From Bactericera cockerelli (lineage: Eukaryota; Arthropoda; Insecta; Hemiptera; Triozidae), in assembly GCA_024516035.1 (NCBI GenBank), contig CM044966.1, positions 15,638,346 to 15,702,345 on the forward strand: 64,000 nt of DNA, written 5' to 3'. Made by a program: the position numbers and the translations under genes. Every line of letters starts with the position of its first letter. Position 1 is the first letter of the stretch. The notes beneath the pieces were generated by a model. The model ran no database searches. It was not told where the DNA came from and saw only the letters and a list, made by a program, of their open reading frames with translations. Below, piece by piece: positions 20,337 to 32,129 of the stretch.

Positions 20337-21085
20337 TTTTTTACTTCCGAGAAATTTCTAATATTAGAAATCGGAAGTATTGTGTTCGTTTTTGTAAAAA
20401 AAAATATTTTTTTGCTCCGATTTCAATTTTTTTCAGATTTCTGGACGTTTCATAACCTCCTGAGCAAATTTGGTTTTGTGTCTGTCTGTCGGTCTGTCGG
20501 TCTGTCGTTCTGTCGGTCTGTCGGTCTGTCGGTCTGTCGGTCTGTTAAAACGATTCCTTGTAACGCGCAAATCTCGGAAACTACTCGACCGATTTTGATG
20601 AAATTTTGCACACATCTAGGAGACATTCTGTAGATGGTCCCATTTTAAATTCATCGAATTCGTACTAGCGGTTCTTGGTGAAAGAGCCCATGCGCCTGAC
20701 CACTAACTTTTTACTTAAACGCTTATATCTCGTGAACGGTACACCCGATTTTAATGAAATTTTGTGTGTGTATGCATATAATTGTTTTACATAGGCTATT
20801 TATATATATTTTTTAATTAATTATAATTAGACTCTGATATTTAAGAAAATCCGAAATTTTGGACAAAAAAGTCAAAAAATAAGGACCACGACTTGCCGAT
20901 ACAGAAATTTTTGAGGAATCTAGAATGTAGAAAAAACGATTTTCTACCATATAAAACAAATTTGAAGAAAATCGGTGCAGTCGTTTTGGAGATACAAGTA
21001 ATTTAGTATAAAATCTCAAAATTGGCACGTGTTAACAATGTGAAACAATCACGAGGAAGTATAGAGTCCATAATTGGCAGTGTTT
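20337..21085 (+). repeat. R-J repeat, long copy
   Basis: R-J begins with the palindrome AAATTTCTAATATTAGAAAT, then GGAAGTATTGTGTTCG, a (GTCTGTCG)n run, AACTACTCGACCGATTTTGA, GACCATGCGCCTGACCACTA, TATATCTCGTGAACGGTACA and GAAGAAAATCGG. It ends CACGAGGAAGTA followed by CCATAATTGGCAGTG. About 700 bp; no coding capacity and no TIR beyond the head palindrome. The class is unclear. Confidence 0.85.
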
Positions 21086-21087
21086 TT

Positions 21088-21260
21088 TTTTTTTGCTCCG
21101 TTCGGCGGGCATTCCACCCGAAAGCGTCACAAGGTAGTTGCGGCCTTACGGTAGGAGATAAAAAAATCAAAAGGAGTTGTGTTGGTGAACTGAGTCGTGG
21201 GCGGAGACGGCAAGGGGCGGCAATCACGGTAGGCCAAAAATTATGTTCGAACTTTAAAAT
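21088..21260 (+). repeat. R-I single unit, partial
   Basis: GCTCCGTTCGGCGGGCATTC to CAAGGGGCGGCAATCACGG, with an internal deletion compared with the array. Confidence 0.8.
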
Positions 21261-21663
21261 TCGTCTTTTGATTCGTATTTAGGGTTTACAATCCCCGTAT
21301 TATTTGAATCCCGAAAAATGGGGATTGAAAATTGGTGATCTCGGGATAACGGGATTTGATAGCGCTTGAAAATACCTATGATAAAGGCAAACTGTTAGAT
21401 CTTGTAGTTAGTTCATCCACGATTTATGTATTTCCCTTATGGACTGGCAGCTTGATCCATGAATAAATCAGTTCCATTTCTGAAAATTTGAACGTGTATT
21501 TTCTCTCATCCTACACAAACTACATAAAAAAAACAACATTTTTTTTGCGTTTTTCAATAAATAAAAATGGTTTATGAATACTTTTTTAACATACTATTAA
21601 CAATGTACAAATTTAGTATAAAAATAATAACAAGATATGGGTAGATCAAGTTCTATTTATATA

Positions 21664-21990
21664 CGCCAGCTTCCATGGCGTAACGGTTGTGACTACTGCC
21701 CGTAGTACAGAGATTCTGAGTTCGATTACCGGTCGGAGCACACTTTTCACAAAGAAAATTTTGTTCCCCCAAACACGCGAGGCTGGTGGCATGGCCGGCC
21801 CTAACCAGGCTGGGTAAGTTTAATGTGGGTAGCTTTCCCACATTAATTCCCAGCGAAAAATCAAATAGAATCGTTGGTGTTAGGATGGTCATCTAGCCGT
21901 AAAACATTTGCCACAACCAACCTCAACCATGAGGTTGAACAATGCCGACTCCAAGTATAGGATTGGGAAAGACAGAGTGAAAGAAGAAGA
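21664..21990 (+). repeat. S4 SINE, full length
   Basis: The head CCATGGCGTAACGGTTGTGA, ACTGCCCGTAGTACAGAGAT and GAGTTCGATTACCGGTC is tRNA-like. The central domain has a TTCCCACATTAA insertion. The tail ends in AAGAAGAAG. Confidence 0.85.
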
Positions 21991-21999
21991 AGTTGTATT

Positions 22000-22530
22000 T
22001 ATTTACGAAGCTCGGAGAAGCTCTCTCGGATCGTTTGACTTGACCAACTACACCTTCAAGCGCTGTAATTCTCGCCAAAACATCTTTGAATTTGTCACCT
22101 GAACTTGAGCTTCTGCTTGTGAAAGCGTAATCTTCTTTTTCTCTTTTGTGGAGGTTCATGAGCAGCAGATTTCTTTACCTATTAACTCGTGGAGGTTGAT
22201 GGTCTGAGAACATTTTTCTTGTGTTTTGTCCAAAGATGTGTAAATGTGTATGCATGTAATCCTTTCGTAGATCCTCCTAGGTCCTAGGGTCTTGAGTACG
22301 GCATCACATGTTTTACACTTGGCACTATTTCAATTACAAGAAACAAGGTAAATAGCTCCAAATCGACAAAATATCGGAATCTTTCTTATGACTTATATAA
22401 TTCGATATGGTTCATTACAGATAATTTAAGAAATTAAAAGAATTGTCAAGGTAAAGAATATACATAGATTGCTCACTCACTCGATATTACAGGTTTTCAA
22501 AACACTACTTTTAACTAAAACAAGCAAAAA
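22000..22530. other. no recognisable feature
   Basis: AT-rich sequence after the S4 tail. A 64-residue frame overlaps the SINE tail and is not supported as a gene. Confidence 0.45.
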
Positions 22531-22600
22531 CATACTCTGCCAATTATGGACTCAATACTTCCTCGTGAGTTCGATTACTAATATTAGAAATTTCTCTCAA
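22530..22600 (-). repeat. R-J terminal fragments, rejoined
   Basis: CTGCCAATTATGGACTCAAT followed by ACTTCCTCGTGA is the reversed R-J end; ACTAATATTAGAAATTTCTC of the R-J head follows directly. The interior has been lost, so both ends are adjacent. Confidence 0.72.
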
Positions 22601-23440
22601 GTATCAAACAAAAAACTATTTCTATTCGAAAAAATTCTGGTGTAAACATCACACGACTTTCCTTATCCCCCAAAAAGAAGTCGAATTCAGGCACTATTGA
22701 CTCAACGGTAACAGATAGCTAAAAATCAATGCCAAATTCGTAATCAACACTTCAAAATCATCAAATTTGATATGTCACAACCTCCATCTAGGATAAATGA
22801 TAAAAAAGTTAGTCAAAACTGCCCCCCCCCCCCCAAAATACCGGTAAATTGAGGCCGAGGTCCAAAATGTTGGTCTCCAATTTTTTTTGTATGCAGCCGA
22901 TTTCAACCAAAAGTTTCGTGGTTCGTTTGTTGTATAAAATTAATTTCCATACCAAATTCCAAGTCCTAGCTCTTACCGGTCTCGAGATATCCTGTTCACA
23001 GACAGACAGATAGACGCACGGACAAATGTCTGAAAACATCTTTTTTGATATCCTGAGGTTATGATTCGTACAGAAATGTGAAAAACTGAATAGATCAAAT
23101 TTTCGACGAATACAATACTTTCCTTTCTATAGATAGGATAAAGAAAGTAATAAGAAGACAAAAAAAAACAAACAAACAAAAAAACAAGAAGCAATTCAAA
23201 GGATACTGCTCTATCACCGGTTTTTATTTTGGGTCTTAAAAAGCCATTGTTTTGGCATCGTTCATAGATTCTCTTGATGAAAACGAGAAAAACACCCATT
23301 CACTGATAAAACTCTCGAATGTGAGTCATCAATAGATACTACAGGTCTCATGGATACAGAAATACAAAACATAGGAATACATAATATTGAGTATCTATTA
23401 GGATTAAGAACAAGTTATAGTTTATGATAGGAGTCAAAAG
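22600..23440. other. degenerate sequence with an ACAGACAGACAGA run
   Basis: CTCGAGATATCCTGTTCACA followed by GACAGACAGATAGACGC resembles the middle of insect transposon non-coding regions. No gene was found, and a poly(C) run at 22825 is simple sequence. Confidence 0.4.
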
Positions 23441-23790
23441 TGTTCGTCCCGGCGGGCAGACATTTTTTCACCTTTGAAAGCGGCGGGGCCGTCTAGGGTC
23501 GGCGATCAAAGTTAGCCTAAAATATGTTCCAAATTTAAAGATGATTTTCGATTCGTATTCTAAGAAAAATTTAGAAGACTCCTTCGACTAATGGTTTTTT
23601 TCTATCTTGCTTCGTACCGCGTAATTCCACCCGAAAGCGGCGCCAGGCAGTTGCGGTTTTACGGTAAAAATACAAAGATTTCCTGGAACCGAAAGTGTTC
23701 ATCTCGGCGGGCAGATACTTTTCCACCTTTGAACCGTACCCAAATGCGGGCGGGGACACCCAGGCTTTTCTTAATAATCAGAGCTCAATC
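23440..23790 (+). repeat. R-I repeat, diverged pair of units
   Basis: GGCGGGCAGACATTTTTTCA to CCCAGGC contains one partial and one near-complete unit (CTATCTTGCTTCGTACCGCG). Confidence 0.78.
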
Positions 23791-23859
23791 AAAATTTATT
23801 AAAAAATAATTATTAATGCATTATGTAAAACGGTAATACGCAAATACATACAAAATTCA

Positions 23860-24150
23860 ATAGTATATTAAATTTCCAATATTAAATTTCCTTTGTGTGT
23901 ATAAAATTTCATCAAAATCCGTTCAGTAGTTTCTGAGATTTGCGCGTTACATGGAATGTATTTAACAGATAACAGACCGACTGATAGACAGACCGACAGA
24001 CAGACACAAACATAAAGTTGCTCAGGAGGTTATGAAACGTCCAGATATATACAAAAAAAAAAAAAAATCAGAGCAAAAAAATATTATTATTTTTTTGAAA
24101 CGAACACAATACTTCCCATTTCTAATATTAGAAATTTATCAGAAGTAAAA
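23860..24150 (-). repeat. R-J 5' half, antisense
   Basis: Reversed: ATCCGTTCAGTAGTTTCTGA, GACCGACAGACAGACACAAA, CAGGAGGTTATGAAACGTCC and the TTTCTAATATTAGAAATT palindrome. Confidence 0.8.
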
Positions 24151-24164
24151 TATAAGCTACTCCG

Positions 24165-24250
24165 ACTAGTAGCTTTATTCTATCTTGCTCTGTTCGACGG
24201 ATATTCGTATTTCGCCCGAAAGCGGCGCCAGGCAGTTGCGGCCTTCTTCT
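24165..24250 (+). repeat. R-I fragment fused to S3
   Basis: CTATCTTGCTCTGTTCGACG to CAGGCAGTTGCGGCCTTC; an inverted S3 SINE follows immediately. Confidence 0.7.
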
Positions 24251-24450
24251 GCCCGTAGTGTTTTTTTCCCTTTCCGCCACTGTTTGTTGCTCACATTAAA
24301 GTAGCAACTCATTTTTCCTCACGAGGTATGAGTGAATATCCGTAACATTCATGAGACAGTCGAAAAATTCCGACTACGCTGGGAATCAAACCCAGGTCAC
24401 CGTATGAACAAGCCTAGCGCGGTCCACACTCGACTAAGGTGGCTACAGAT
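24250..24450 (-). repeat. S3 SINE copy
   Basis: Reversed body and head (CTGGGAATCAAACCCAGGTC, ACACTCGACTAAGGTGGCTA). The head is more diverged than in other copies. Confidence 0.78.
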
Positions 24451-24779
24451 TCTCCTATCTTTCTCTATGGTTTGTTACCAACTACTGAATATTTAATACC
24501 TATAGATATTAGAAGAAAGGTTAAAGGCCTCGTTCATTACCCATCGAATTCATTTCTGACGAAATAAAAAGAGATCTTCAACAATAAAATTATTAAATCA
24601 CTACTCGTGGAAAAAAGTGTCATTGAAAGATCCTACATCGTTGCTTAAGAAATGCCTAGAAAATTTCTTCTCTTTTGAATTTTAATGTCTTGGTGTCCTG
24701 ACGATTTGGTATAAGCCAAGTAGGTGATAAGAAATCTTTGAAAATAAGCATATAAACTTTTAATTCCGATATATTTTTA

Positions 24780-25161
24780 AAGGTAGGATCACACTATAAA
24801 ATATAGCACAGGTGCCATATTTTCTATGGCGAGAAAAAAAAACGAATGGCACATAATTATAATCTATGGTACTCACACGATGCCATATAATGTGACAAAA
24901 AACTCTATGGCATTGTACGTCTTCCCCCTTGCCATAGACAAGCCTGCCAGTCGTCACCATTCCATATTGTAGACCATGTGTGTGTAATGAAGCACTCACA
25001 CGAATGCCATAGATCCTGCCATACGTCTATGGCACCTTAGAAAACTTGTCGCCATAGACCCAAATAGTTCTATGGTCATGTAAACAAAGATCGATCACAC
25101 GCTATGGCAAGGGAGATTGCCATATTATATGTCGCTCTGCCATATCGTGTGATCCTACCTT
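24780..25161. mobile_element. MITE, TIR AAGGTAGGATCACAC, TA-flanked
   Basis: The 15-bp termini are perfect inverted repeats flanked by TA. Inside, CCATAG/CTATGG words recur about a dozen times in both orientations. The insertion splits the palindromic head of an R-J repeat: TTCCGATATATTT lies on the left and ATATTAGAAATCGGAAG on the right. The length of 382 bp and the absence of coding capacity fit a MITE. Confidence 0.82.
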
Positions 25162-25162
25162 T

Positions 25163-25825
25163 ATATTAGAAATCGGAAGTATTGTGTTCGTTTTTGTAAA
25201 AAAAAATATTTTTTTGCTCCGATTTTTTTTCATATTTCTGGACGTTTCATAACCTCCTGAGCAACTGTGGTTTTGTGTCCGTCTGTCGGTCCGTCGATCT
25301 GTTAAAAATATTCCTTGTAACGCGCAAATTTCGGAAACTACACAACGGATATAGAAGACGTTCTGTAGATGGTCCCATTTTAAATTCATCGAATTCGTAC
25401 TAGCGGTTCTGGGTAAAAGAGACCATGCGCCTGACCACTAACTTTTTACTTAAACCCTTATATCTCGTGAATGGTACACCTGATTTTGATGAAATTTTGT
25501 ATGTATATATTTTATATGCATATTATTGTTTTAAATAAACTATTTATATTTATTTTTAAACTAATTATAATTATTTAACTCTGATATTTAAGAAAATCCA
25601 AAATTTTGGACAAAAAAGTCAAGAAAAGGTTCACCAATTGCCGACTCAGAATTTTTTGTAGAGTCCAGAATGTAGGAAAAACAGTATTCTACCATATAAA
25701 ACAAAATTTGAAGAAAATCAGTTAAGCGGTTTTGGAGATAAAAGTGTAGAATAAAATCTCAAAATTGGCACGTGTATACAATGTGAAATCACGAGGAAGT
25801 ATTGTGTCCATAATTGGCAGTGTTC
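25163..25825 (+). repeat. R-J repeat, long copy
   Basis: Matches 20337-21085 over nearly its full length, with a short deletion after CTACACAACGGAT. Its head is split by the MITE at 24780-25161, with the remaining head at about 24760. Confidence 0.85.
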
Positions 25826-25978
25826 TTGTTGCTGTGGTACCATCAAATATTATCGAAAACGAAAATATTTCTTGAGTAACATGTATGGTAAAAAAAAATC
25901 TGGTGTGAACATAAAAGACTGAAGTATCACGCTACATTGTGACGGATTACATTGTAGCTCGTGATTACATGATTGTGT

Positions 25979-27023
25979 ATTTAGTAAATTTCGCCTATAA
26001 CGACCTCCGGTATAACGACCGAGCGGTTATAGCGACCAAATATCGTAGTCCCTTGGTTTCCCCTATCTTGTTCTATTGATTTTCCACCGGTTGTAACGAC
26101 CTTGTCTTTAACGACGCCTTTACTTATAGCGACCTAAACTTCAGTGCAAAAAAATGAAAAAATACTTCGGCTATAACGACGGCGACATGAAGAGTAGAAA
26201 GAATTGTCTATCCTGTTAATTTTTGCCGAAACTCTGAACACGACACATGTCGCTGAACATAGAATCAATGCCACTTTTGTTTTGACTTCTGAACTGCATA
26301 GAATTTAAATAATGAGAATATATGTATCGGTAATTGGATTAAGTCTTGCAATAATTATCTTATGAAGGCGAGACAATCTAAAATTACAGAATTTTTCAAA
26401 AATGTATTTATATATGGAGCGCACGAAGAGCTCAGTAGTTAAGCACTCGCTTGCCATTCTGAAGGTCCCGGGTTGGAACCCCCGCGCCGACAAATAAAAA
26501 TCTATTCAAAGTTTGGTTACAGTTGTTTGTAAGGGATTTCTTCCGGTGCGCTCGTGTTGACCCTGCACCTGACTGGGAAGTATTGTGTCACTTCTCGCCC
26601 ATCAGATGGGAGGCATACTACGGATTGGGCAGGCTACAACACAGACCACAAGCGTCTACAGTAGCTCCTGTTTTATAGCTACGAAATAAAAATGGCTGTG
26701 AAACAGTTGAAACACTTATCTTTAAAAAAGAAAAAAAAAAAATATGTACCACATTACCACATCTATGAATACAACTTCTCATTTGTTAATTATGTTAATG
26801 CTGTAATATAAGTTTATTCGTAACAGTGTTTATCCAAAAAACAAACGTATAACCATTACTTTGTTCAAATTTAATGTACCTTTGTATTGACAATTTTACC
26901 CCCACATAAAGTGAATAATGAATATGCAACTACATAAGTACCTACATTTGGTTATAACGACATTCGCCTATAACGACGAAAAGTTCCAGGTCCTTTGACC
27001 GTCGTTATAGGCAAAGTTTACTG
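25979..27023. mobile_element. pogo/Tigger-like DNA element with a nested SINE
   Basis: The left end reads AGTAAATTTCGCCTATAACG. The right end, reverse-complemented, reads CAGTAAACTTTGCCTATAAC. Both continue into repeated TATAACGAC/TATAGCGACC words, the style of pogo/Tigger termini. TA follows the right end. Several TATAACGAC words also lie inside (26100-26175, 26955-26975). An S5 SINE occupies 26405-26715. No transposase frame remains. Confidence 0.72.
26405..26715 (+). repeat. S5 SINE, full length, nested in the pogo-like element
   Basis: The sense copy runs from GGAGCGCACGAAGAGCTCAG to GGCTGTGAAACAGTTG, with an A-rich tail AAAAAAGAAAAAAAAAA. Confidence 0.85.
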
Positions 27024-27091
27024 TAGTACATTTATGTACAAATGAGGTATTCATAAGGTACATTTTAAATACCAGCATTAGTAGTTGATGT

Positions 27092-27200
27092 GGTTACGGC
27101 GCGGCACTGGATCTGTAATGTAAATAATCCAGCGCATGCATGGGGATCCGTGATTCGTGGATCGAATCCCACCCCATGCTTGGATATTCCTCATCTATTT
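27092..27200 (+). repeat. tRNA-like SINE head (S1-related variant)
   Basis: GATGTGGTTACGGCGCGGCA, GTAAATAATCCAGCGCATGC and GTGGATCGAATCCCACCCCA form a tRNA-like head with an expanded middle. The body is not the usual S1. Confidence 0.6.
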
Positions 27201-27754
27201 TTTCTTGGATTTTTTTTATGAGTGCAAAACTTTAAAAATACAGACTTAATGCTTTTAATTAAGTATACTTTTACACCATCAGCTCAGGTGGACTATGGCC
27301 GTGGAGATGCCAGTCTCCAAATACAAGTTTACAATATCCTATTAAAGTACTGCAACCGTCCTGATATTATACACAATAATCCTTGCATTGCACGCTTGTA
27401 CCCCGTTGGATTTATTTTATTTTATTATTTTGGGTTTAACGTGGCTTTCAACTACAATGTCACAACTAAAAAATTCAGACCCCTAATACTTGCAATAGAC
27501 CATTGTATTCTTTCCTACTACAGTCGGGAATTACACCCTAAAAATAAATATAATATTATACTACCTTTGTTTTAATTAGGTACAATATCATTTAAAAAAT
27601 CAACCGTCTCACTTCGTCACCAATGGAAACCTTTTTTTAATAGTACATATTTAAATCCAGGTAATACGCAATGAACCTGCGGAATTGCGCTATGTATTTT
27701 GAAACAAGTCTTGCAACTGTTCATTTGGTACCTAATACTTATAGACTAAATCCT
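27201..27754. other. no supported gene; short F5S tail within
   Basis: A 117-residue frame (27222-27575) includes a reversed SINE end (GTTTAACGTGGCTTTCAACT), so it is unlikely to be coding. The rest is AT-rich. Confidence 0.45.
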
Positions 27755-27984
27755 ATCTATACTTATAAAAGAGAGTTTAACTCACTCACTCACTGATTCA
27801 TCACTGTTTCTCCGAACTGGTAAGTCCTAGGAAGCTGAAATTTGGTAGGTAGCTTTGTCTTATAGTCTAGATGTGCAATAAGACAGGATTTTTCGAAATT
27901 CCCACTACAACACCTGCCATTGGCGAAAAAGGATTTTTTGCTTTACGGCCATGCCTCGGCTCGCAAAGCGGCGACAGCCCGCTA
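27755..27984 (+). mobile_element. Helitron-like HL1 copy, divergent
   Basis: The 5' part (TCTATACTTATAAAAGAG) is a variant followed by CTCACTCACTCACTG. The body matches HL1. The end reads CCCGCTAT instead of CCCGCTAG, and one side of the hairpin is damaged (CGCAAAGCGGCG). Confidence 0.7.
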
Positions 27985-28414
27985 TCTACCTATATCTAAA
28001 TAAAATGAAATAAAATCACTCGGACTGATTTTAGTCAAGTAGTCTGGCCCGGGTAACAGTCCTACTCGTACCTACAACTGTAGACGAGTAGTCTGATCCG
28101 GGGATGATACCGGCAGTAGACAGCTAGACACTGAGGCATCTAGAGATTCTAGAGACTACTCGCACTAGATTACCCAGCTTGTCTGAACAAATTCAACTCT
28201 GAGATATTCCCTATTATTATTAAAATTTATCTTTACGAAGCGATTCAAATCTTATTTTACCTTATTATGTTTTGTTTGTTATTATCACTATTATTTCATT
28301 TTTTCTTAACCCAACTTTTGTGACTTTTTACACTTAATTATTTTTATTTTCTTGTATTATATTATATCATTGAAATCATTGTTTTTGCTCAATGCCAAAA
28401 AAACTACATGGTCT

Positions 28415-28600
28415 CATCACGACGGGGGTGTTACCCTCTATTCGCAGGAAATTCTCAAACCTGCTACCCACATGAACCTCAACCAGCCTGGATGGGGCCG
28501 AAATGCCAGCATCACGAAGTCTTCACCTCGCTGGACGTTGCTTAACTTCGGTGATCCTATGAGAACCGTTGCATTCAACGCGTCCATCGACGCTGGCTCG
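28415..28600 (-). repeat. F5S SINE copy
   Basis: Contains the central domain and most of the 5S segment (CGAAGTTAAGCAACGTCCAG on the minus strand); the box C part is deleted, as at 8965. Confidence 0.82.
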
Positions 28601-28778
28601 GAATTATTATTAAGTATCCTATTAATAACTTTATTATCATTTAACATTATGTGTTTATGCTTTTCTGGCTATCTCGGGACAGGCTCTAATATTTATGTAC
28701 ATAATATCTTCATAGTATAATATAATAAACACTGCATTTAACTCAGGTAGTCCGGTAACTTTCTCCTCCTCCTATAAC

Positions 28779-29009
28779 ATAAAAATTGGTCACACAAGAC
28801 TGACTCACTCTTTCATCTTTACCAAGACCGCTCCTCCTGTGTGTACCTGTGGTGATCCCATGTCTGTTCGTCACATCGTAAACGAATGTCACACTTACAA
28901 TGCAAACCCCCAATCATATGACCCAAAACCATCTCTACTGAACCCTACCAGCGAAGTGGACTCACTGATGACTTTTCTAAGAAGTATCAACCTCCTTCAT
29001 CTCATGTAG
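28779..29009 (+). pseudogene. LINE ORF2 C-terminal remnant (CxCG...H...C motif)
   Basis: The plus-strand frame reads KIGHTRLTHSFIFTKTAPPV, CTCGDPMSVRHIVNECHTY and, ending at a stop, EVDSLMTFLRSINLLHLM. C-x-C-G-x7-H-x4-C after an (R)IGHTRLTH lead is the C-terminal zinc motif of non-LTR retrotransposon ORF2. No upstream reverse transcriptase is attached. It lies 150 bp after a 5S-headed SINE. Confidence 0.78.
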
Positions 29010-29800
29010 ACCTTGAGAGGATCGGCACGAACGACCATACAATAAATGGTTAAAGTGCCTAATAATAGGAAGAAAAAGGTCGACATGCCATATTTCAAGT
29101 ATCTAGCTTTTACAGTGTACCGTAGGCAAGATAAAATTTATTTATAAACAGGCCAACAAGAACATAAAATGTTTTTTGACACTGAAAACTGGCTATCGAA
29201 ATTTTTCGGTTATTCTATATTTCTTTTATAATATAAGGAAATTAAAACGCTTAAAGCAGAATGGCCGTACCCAGCAGTACGGACTGTTCTAAACTAACTT
29301 TAAACCAGCAACACAAGCAAAAATTTGATGAAAAGTAACCCCTCAAAGCTTCGATACACTACTTGAGAAAAAGTCGAAATACTAAAAGCTAATGTTTCGA
29401 CACAAGCTTGCGTCAGAGTATTGCAGGTATATCTCATATAGTGTGGATCAAGTTCAAGTCCCTAGGACTAGATCGATGTTATAACATTTATTTTTTGCAT
29501 GCGTTATTGAGTAAGACGTATGCTAAATATTAGTGTCATACAGTAGGACTAGAAAATATACACGGCCATAAGGTTAGAAAAACACATACTTCGCAATGTC
29601 TCAGGTATGGAGCAGGACTATTAAAAACAGAATTAAGGCCAAGCCACGTGTGTAAAGTACGAAGGGGAAATACATAGAAGGCCGTACCTCGGGTATCAAG
29701 TAAGGTAAGACGGTGCGGGTGTTTGAAACACCAAGGCATCAAACGTTAACATTTTAGGTGTCCCGGTATTTTTTATGAAAATAGGAATATAAACAAAAGT
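29010..29800. other. no recognisable feature
   Basis: Mixed-composition sequence with no conserved frame or known repeat; a 68-residue minus-strand frame has no supporting context. Confidence 0.45.
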
Positions 29801-29880
29801 ATAAAATTTCAAAATTGCCACGTGTGTACAATGTGAACCATCAATCACGAGGAACTAATGTGTCCATAATTGGCAGTGTA
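29800..29880 (+). repeat. R-J 3' end fragment
   Basis: AATTTCAAAATTGCCACGTG to GTGTCCATAATTGGCAGTG. Confidence 0.75.
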
Positions 29881-29954
29881 TTTTATTAGATATGTATTAG
29901 TTGTTCATGATTACTTGGCTTCAAGTGTTTCAACATTACTTTAAACTACACAAT

Positions 29955-30060
29955 CATATCACGACGCGTATTTTACTAAACATTTGTTTCACATAGTACC
30001 TATCAACTCAAATTCTCTTCACCCAGCTTGAGTAGGGTCGGGAATAGTCACCGGAACGTC
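29955..30060 (-). repeat. degenerate F5S/S4 central domain
   Basis: ATATCACGACGCGTATTTTA and TTCACCCAGCTTGAGTAGGG are recognisable but much decayed. Confidence 0.5.
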
Positions 30061-30166
30061 AAAAGATCATGGTTGATATCGAAACCACCAATTTCCTTAT
30101 TGTGAGAATGGACATTCTGCTGGCTATTCCCGACTCTATTATGCTGGGTATCCCTATCTTGATAAT

Positions 30167-30368
30167 AATAATACTCTTTAGTGGAAGGTAACCACCAGGC
30201 GAGGTTAATGCTCACAGCATTTTCTACCACCTAACCCTCAGAGTCTTATTATTATGTGGTCACAAACTCAAATTAATGAGGAAAAATTCATGCACTGGGT
30301 GGGATTCGAACCAACGGATCCCTAAGCAACCTGGATTACTAGACCAGAGCGTTAACCACTTGAAGAAT
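30167..30368 (-). repeat. S1 SINE copy
   Basis: A near-consensus inverted copy, one of the best preserved in the window. Confidence 0.85.
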
Positions 30369-30369
30369 A

Positions 30370-31730
30370 GCGGACGATTGACAATTATTCACTTGTGGAT
30401 AAGTCAAAAGTTCGTAATGGACATTATTAACTACTGTCTATTATAATGCAGTAATTAAGGTCATTGTAAACACCGCGTTTAAATTATGCAACTGGTTTTA
30501 ATCCGAATTTCGGTTATTTCACAGTTCTTATCTAACATAGAAACTAGAAACCAGTTTGAGTATTAACATTGCTAACAAAGGTCTACAAGATTATGATGTG
30601 TTGAAAATTCCGGTTTTGGTTCAATGGACTAGAGTCCTTTCTGTTTTGTTCTAGTTTTATTCCATTTATTTTCGGTTCCCCAAGTGGGTCACTTACTCTG
30701 TAGACCTAGACCTACATTAGGTGAAATTATTATTTTTCTCTTTCTGGAAATTCGGGGTTGTGGAAAAAGTATTTTTTTTTTTTTTTTTGGTAATGTGCAA
30801 CATTTCTCATGCACGATTACGATGCTAAGATCATGTCTTATGATTTCTCGCAATTTAATTATGGGACTGGGTTCAGTAGATAGTGTACAATAAACTCATC
30901 TGGGATAATCAGAAATATCAGTAAGAATAATAATCAGTAAGATTAATAATTTTCACATTTAGCAGTGGTTTTACCCGGGCCATAATTAATGTGTTTCAGT
31001 ATGTTAATATTGTTGATTGACTATAGCGAATTCCCGACTCTGCTAGGGCTGGCTGAGTACGATCGGGATTGACAACTTTCATTCCGCCTAAGTAGGGTAT
31101 CACAACGGAACACCCTATATCCTAGACCCAAGTGCGCGAACACAACGAAGCCCTAGACCGTGGACAATAGGTAACCCCGGCCCGTTACGACATAGAATAA
31201 TAATCCTACCATGTTATTAAAATACTCAGCGATGTTTTGAAATTCGTCAATATCAAGTTGTAGGTACCAGACTATTTATTGCTAGTTGAAAGCCACAAAC
31301 TTTTCAACCCCAAACCAAAGGGTTGTAGGTTTTATTCCTACTGTGGCAGCATTTTGTGTTTAATTTAATTGAAGGGTGATAGAAGAACCAGATGTAAATT
31401 GACTTTTCGGGAACAAAAAAATTTTGTCTTATTTTTGCTTTCTGATGCTAATAGTATAAAATAATTTTCATTCCTTGTATCGACAGTTCTACAACTAGTA
31501 CTAATCCGCTAGCAAGTGGTCTGATTTTACATCCTTATTTAACATTTTTTCCGCTCCCACTTAAAATCGAAAAATTATACTTAGGGTATTCTCTTCAATC
31601 AAGAGATGATAGAAAGTACATTCTCTATCTCAGAAAAAATCGATTTTGACTTCTGGTTTTTACTACTCAATTTGCTTTGGATATCTTATATCTTATGTAT
31701 TCAAGACCATATAAACCAAGCGTATGAACC
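30370..31730. other. no recognisable feature
   Basis: 1.36 kb of AT-rich sequence with a poly(T) run near 30775. I see no exon, transposon terminus or family member. Confidence 0.45.
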
Positions 31731-31734
31731 AGGT

Positions 31735-32125
31735 CCGTCAAAGGTGAAATGACAGCCCGCCGAGACGAACACTTTTGATTCCAGGATTATTTTTTTTTGT
31801 ATCTCCTAACGAAAGACCCCATCTACCTGGCGCCGCTTTCGGGCGGTATACGCGCCGAACGGAGCAAGATAGAAATAAACCAATAGTCGGCAAATTACTT
31901 TAAATTATTTGTAGAATACGAATCAAATGTTAATTTTAAAATTCGAACATAATTTTCGGCACAACGGCACGGTGCCGTTCAAAGGTAAAAAAAAGTGTAA
32001 GCCCGCCGCCGCCGAGACAAACACTTTTGATTCCCGGTAAAGTTTTGTAACACCTACCGTAAGGCCGAAACTGCCTGGCGCCGCTTTCGGGCGGAACACC
32101 CGCTAAACGAAGCTATATGAAAAAC
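31735..32125 (-). repeat. R-I repeat, two tandem diverged units
   Basis: CTGGCGCCGCTTTCGGGCGG occurs at 31839 and 32079, and GAACACTTTTGATTCC / AAACACTTTTGATTCC at 31765 and 32019. Confidence 0.82.
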
Positions 32126-32129
32126 CAAT

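Noticed and set aside
27222..27575. 117-residue open frame
   Set aside because: It runs through a reversed SINE end and has no codon bias or homology that I recognise.
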